This document shows, in pieces, positions 60,550 to 64,000 of a stretch of DNA of 64,000 nt (positions are counted from its first letter, which is position 1; the number at the start of each line of letters is the position of its first letter). Both the position numbers and the translations under genes were made by a program. Source of the stretch: Prostheceraeus crozeri (Eukaryota > Platyhelminthes > Polycladida > Euryleptidae). The notes under the pieces were generated by a model. The model was not told the DNA's origin and did not search any database. It saw only the letters and a program-made list of their open reading frames with translations. Where the stretch lies: contig CAJQUW010007850.1 in assembly GCA_907163375.1 (NCBI GenBank), positions 1-64,000 of the forward strand. Reading direction: 5' to 3'.

Positions 60550-62625
60550 TGTCTATGTGGGCTAATGCATTCGAAACGATGTGTAGCATGATAGAATGAC
60601 AAGACTCGATGGATGAGATTTGCTCAAAATGTCCGATTCACCAAAAGGCGACGGCATGAAATTGCCAATTCGATCGATCGAACAAGCTAACACAAAAAAT
60701 ATAGCATGAATTTTGAGATTCTTGCAACGTAGAACCGCTGAGTGGTTGTTGAGGATTGTTCCTCATTTGTCAAGGAATTACTGGCATTTGTAGAAGATTG
60801 AGCCGCTGTATTAGCACATGCAGATGCTGACCGGGGCATTCGGCTCTGTTATGTCCTGTTCGGATCAGCTGATTTGAGCGTATTGTGTGAAGAGCTTTGT
60901 CAAGCTCTTGGTCAGTCAACTTTCGGCCAACTGCTTGAAGTGATTGGTCAAGGCATAGAGATAACTTTTTTGTCGGTGTTGCTTGCTGTAGAGATGACAC
61001 TTTTCAGTACCGATGGTCACGGCCAGAACTAGTCTCGAGGGACAAGAAGATTCATTTTCCATTGAACATGATGGAAATTCAAGCCTGAATTCTGACGAAC
61101 TAGATTATTGACACCGCATTGAAGGTTCACAGTCAGTAAATTTAGATCGTGGAGAGTCGAACGATGTGAATAATATATCCATTTGACGAATCTATCACGG
61201 AGAAACACTGAGTCAAAGACAAATACTGTTCACTTTTGCAGATGTTGAGACTTCAATGTGAAAACAACAGCTCGTGTGTTCCCTATTACGAATTTCCTCA
61301 CGCAGTGCAGGCGCTCGGCTAATCACGTGAGCAAAGGGAGACATCTCTCCACCTCTCTCTGCCATCGCATGCAATGGGTGAGATAGAATCGCGTCACCTC
61401 CAGAGTAAGTGCGGCCGTCGAACCCATCTCTGTGGGTCAAGGATACCACATGCATGAGTGGGGAAGACATAGGCTCCACTGCTTCATTCATTGTACCATT
61501 GTAGTGATGAAATAATAAACTGAAGGCGGCATCGCTCCATGTCTGTGTGATTTCTTCGATGCTGGCCACAAAATAGTTGTTAATGAATGAATGAATGCTG
61601 GAAGAAAGGACGGAATTACGAAGAATATTTGATTTCTTCAAGAGAGATGATATAGTGCCGCGTTCGATGGGATCGAGATGGTGTATTGCTCCAAAGATTG
61701 TGAATCTTCAGCGCGTTAAGTCATAATATTGAGGGGAATCACGAAATGGAGCCACACGTTCCGAAAAATGCTGATTTTTTCATTGAACCGAATATTTGTA
61801 TAAACTTTTTTATTCATCGTGTATTCGCTTTGTCGATATTGGCTTCTGCTGCTTGGTCTTCTCACACCCAAAATATGATGGTAAGAGGCAATGATTCGTA
61901 CTGAGTCAGCATATGTTAATCCGCGCAACGTATTGGAAGGCCTTCAATTACCACTACTTTGTTACGAGGACTCATTTGTAGATCTGTAGTTACCATAACT
62001 TTGATGTGAAGTCAAATGAGTAGATCCTGAATTGTCGAAATGCTGACAATAAGATCTTGGATTCCGTCTCTGAGGTATGTCTTCACACCTCAATTTTTAT
62101 CATGTATAACAAAATTTATTAATGTTTATTAAGCAATATGCATGTCACTGTATAGCAAGCGTAAGCACCATCTGAGGATCTTCAACTATCTGAAGAAGTT
62201 GTGCTGAGATTTCGGCAGTTCGGATGTCGGACTAAGCGACACCAGTCTACCTTCACAAATGAGAACTGGTTGAGAATTACATCCTTAGCTTCATGTCAAT
62301 AAAGACACACGAAACCTGAATGCCATCTATATAATATGAGAAACAAAATATACAAAGAACGGATTCTTCTGAATTTTTATACAATAAAATTGTTAATTTT
62401 GCTTTTATAATTTTTGAATTGTGCAAATCCGAGAGTGATTTATATGATCAGTACGCCTACCCTAAATACCAAAGAGAATAAGATATCATTTGTAAGAGAA
62501 TCTGATTTATCGAAATTTCAAGTGAAAGTGATGATAATATAAATAGCGGCAAAGACATTGTGCAATAGAATTTCGCCACTCAAAAATGATCTTGGAGGAA
62601 GTTTCACTCATAATCGTCTTCTCAT
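60550..62625. other. mostly non-coding interval
   Basis: Apart from the weak relic at 60770-61000, no domain is seen. A minus-strand frame of 142 residues at 61213-61641 has no recognisable motif and is not called as a gene. Confidence 0.35.
60770..61000 (-). pseudogene. possible integrase-core/DDE transposase relic, weak
   Basis: The minus-strand frame contains RKLTDQELDKALHTIRSNQ. The pattern 'L-T-D-x-E-L-D-x-A-L-x-x-I' sits between a helix-turn-helix and an integrase core in a family of animal transposon-derived proteins, as I recall. No catalytic block follows in the same or other frames. It could equally be chance. Confidence 0.25.
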
Positions 62626-62631
62626 AATCTT

Positions 62632-62893
62632 GTGGAGATTGCGTGCTATATTGGTGAGACTTCAAGAAGAGTAAGAGTAAGAAAGAAAGAACATGAGAAG
62701 GACACACGCGAAATAAATCCCCGGTCAGCCATTAGTGAGCAGTGCCACAAGCTTAACCAGCGGCCAGCGACACTTTTGAGGTCACAGAAATGAAGAGTGA
62801 TTGGAGAAGAAGGAGAATAAAGGAGGGAATTCACATCCTCAACCATGACACTTATGATAGGGATTCGGGCTTCTCCATTCAACGCTGTTGGTA
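62632..62893 (+). pseudogene. GIY-YIG endonuclease relic of a Penelope-like element
   Basis: CYIGETSRRVRVRKKEHEKD is the first block of a GIY-YIG nuclease with the YIGET...R...EH pattern that follows the reverse transcriptase in Penelope-like elements. SAISEQCHKLNQRPAT then stands for the S-x-I-x-x-H segment. After a one-base shift the frame continues DTFEVTEMKSDWRRRRIKEG and DRDSGFSIQRCW up to a TAA, as in the complete domain, including the R-x-x-K-E helix. The reverse transcriptase part is not found upstream. It is a 5'-truncated, inactive copy. Confidence 0.75.
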
Positions 62894-62894
62894 A

Positions 62895-63355
62895 TCTCTT
62901 TTTCATTGACTGTATTGCTCTCTATGACGCTTGAGTTCTTGTCTCTAATTCATTTTATAGCATATGAAATGTTTGTAACCCTTTAACCAGTATTATGATT
63001 CCATGTTTTAATTCTCAAGGTGAGTGTATTGTACTGTAGAATGCCGCTGTCACGTGCAGGGTGTTAGTAGAGTGTCGTATTATGAATTTTAGTGAAATGT
63101 AGTCCAATGTGTTTCATGTTGTAAAGTTTCACGACTCTTTACTTGTACTTGCCTGAGAAAAAAAGAAAATAAAGAGAACAGGTATTTTGAAGAAATTACA
63201 TCAGTTCTATTAGAGAAAGTTGCTTGAATAATTCAACATATCAAAATAGATGTAACAGCTTCCCACGTCAGTTATAGAGAAGAATCCTTAGATTATTGCA
63301 AAATATTCACTCGCACAGTTGCTACGAACAGATATTTCATCTAATTTAAACATCA
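62895..63355. other. non-coding interval, no gene recognised
   Basis: An AATAAA-containing A-rich run near 63160-63175 may be the 3' end of a retroposed sequence, but nothing ties it to the Penelope-like relic. Confidence 0.35.
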
Positions 63356-63360
63356 TGATT

Positions 63361-63975
63361 CAGGCTGCCAGAACGAGTCATTGAACTGATGTGAATTGTA
63401 CACTTGACAAGTTCTATTTGGTTCCTCTCTCAGACATGATATAGAAAAACACATGTGGATCCAATGGCAAGCAGACTTAAGTTATCACTAAAAACGACAT
63501 TTGCCTAAGTTTTTCCTGAATAAGTGAGAAGTACCAGAGTCATAATTTTTGGCATTGGAAGAATGTCTTGAAGTCATAAAATCATCTGCTCTTGTATCTT
63601 TTATTTATGGAGCTAGACACAGCATCGGTAAACCAACACTTTGCATAAAATTCACATGAAACTGAATAGATTAAACCGCATTTTCTCATGCATCAGCGGT
63701 CAGGAGACAACATGAAGACATTCCATGCCAAAATTATGACTCTAGACTTCAATATAATTTATAATACTCAAAAGAATGACAGACATTTTCATTGAAAGCC
63801 TCAGCCTGATTGCCAGTGCAATTCCATGCATGTAATTTTCCTTGATCTTGACTGAGAAGAAGATGAAACGGAGAGATCTCGTCAGACGCGCAGATTCCGG
63901 TAGACCGGGTAGAACGTGCAGATTCGCAGTAGCCATGGAATGCACATTGTGTGCCATTCTTTGATTGCGTTCTGC
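63361..63975. mobile_element. F2 foldback element, strongly diverged copy
   Basis: CAGGCTGCCAGAACGAGT at the left and the run from CATTCCATGCCAAAATTATG through CGTCAGACGCGCAGATTCC at the right match the two arms of the F2 copy at 53172-53898. Ends are blurred and no flanking TA can be assigned. It reaches nearly to the window edge. Confidence 0.55.
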
Positions 63976-64000
63976 GGATTTTTAATTGGTCAAATAATCT

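Overview
This window looks like euchromatic DNA of a marine invertebrate animal: AT-rich, with no rRNA or operons and almost no coding sequence outside mobile elements. It carries a mix of DNA transposons, LINEs, a Penelope-like remnant, SINEs and one large Polinton. The only plausible host coding piece is a PAN/apple-like exon near 43.4-45.95 kb. The species cannot be fixed from sequence alone. The Polinton type, the element mix and an excess of the 8-mer TAGGCCTA would suit a non-vertebrate deuterostome or a lophotrochozoan, but that is inference.

Layout. 1-7648: right part of a decayed Polinton on the minus strand. It holds protein-primed DNA polymerase B, a packaging ATPase, a minor-capsid-like protein and two accessory genes, and ends in a terminal inverted repeat with a perfect 17-bp palindrome. 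8.09-8.85 kb: minus-strand pseudogene for a Myb/SANT-like, coiled-coil protein of the Harbinger-accessory/NAIF1 type. 9.7-24 kb: non-coding, with one complete non-autonomous element (family F1, perfect 8-bp target duplication), a relic of the same family, a SINE and small hairpins. 24.4-26.6 kb: a 192-bp Harbinger-type MITE and a LINE remnant. 27-41 kb: dense nested repeats, including a 153-bp tandem/inverted element, three F1 copies, foldback elements, and a 4.07-kb unit bounded by 18-bp inverted repeats that appears nested in the tip of an F1 copy. 42.3-46 kb: LINE reverse transcriptase remnant, then the PAN-like exon split by an F1 copy that is itself split by a CMC/Chapaev-like element. 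46-57 kb: a mariner/pogo-type MITE, retroelement fragments, a 727-bp foldback element and a sixth F1 copy. 57.5-60.3 kb: a nearly full-length but dead piggyBac with TTAA-type ends, containing a 150-bp (AG)n tract. 60.3-64 kb: a possible transposase relic, a GIY-YIG endonuclease relic of a Penelope-like element and another foldback copy.

There is no cooperating gene set apart from the Polinton proteins (replication, packaging, virion structure). The main interest is the stratigraphy: target duplications and nesting give a relative order of insertions, two and perhaps three F1 copies are interrupted at the same AT-rich tip, and reading across one target duplication recovers the continuous PAN-like frame.
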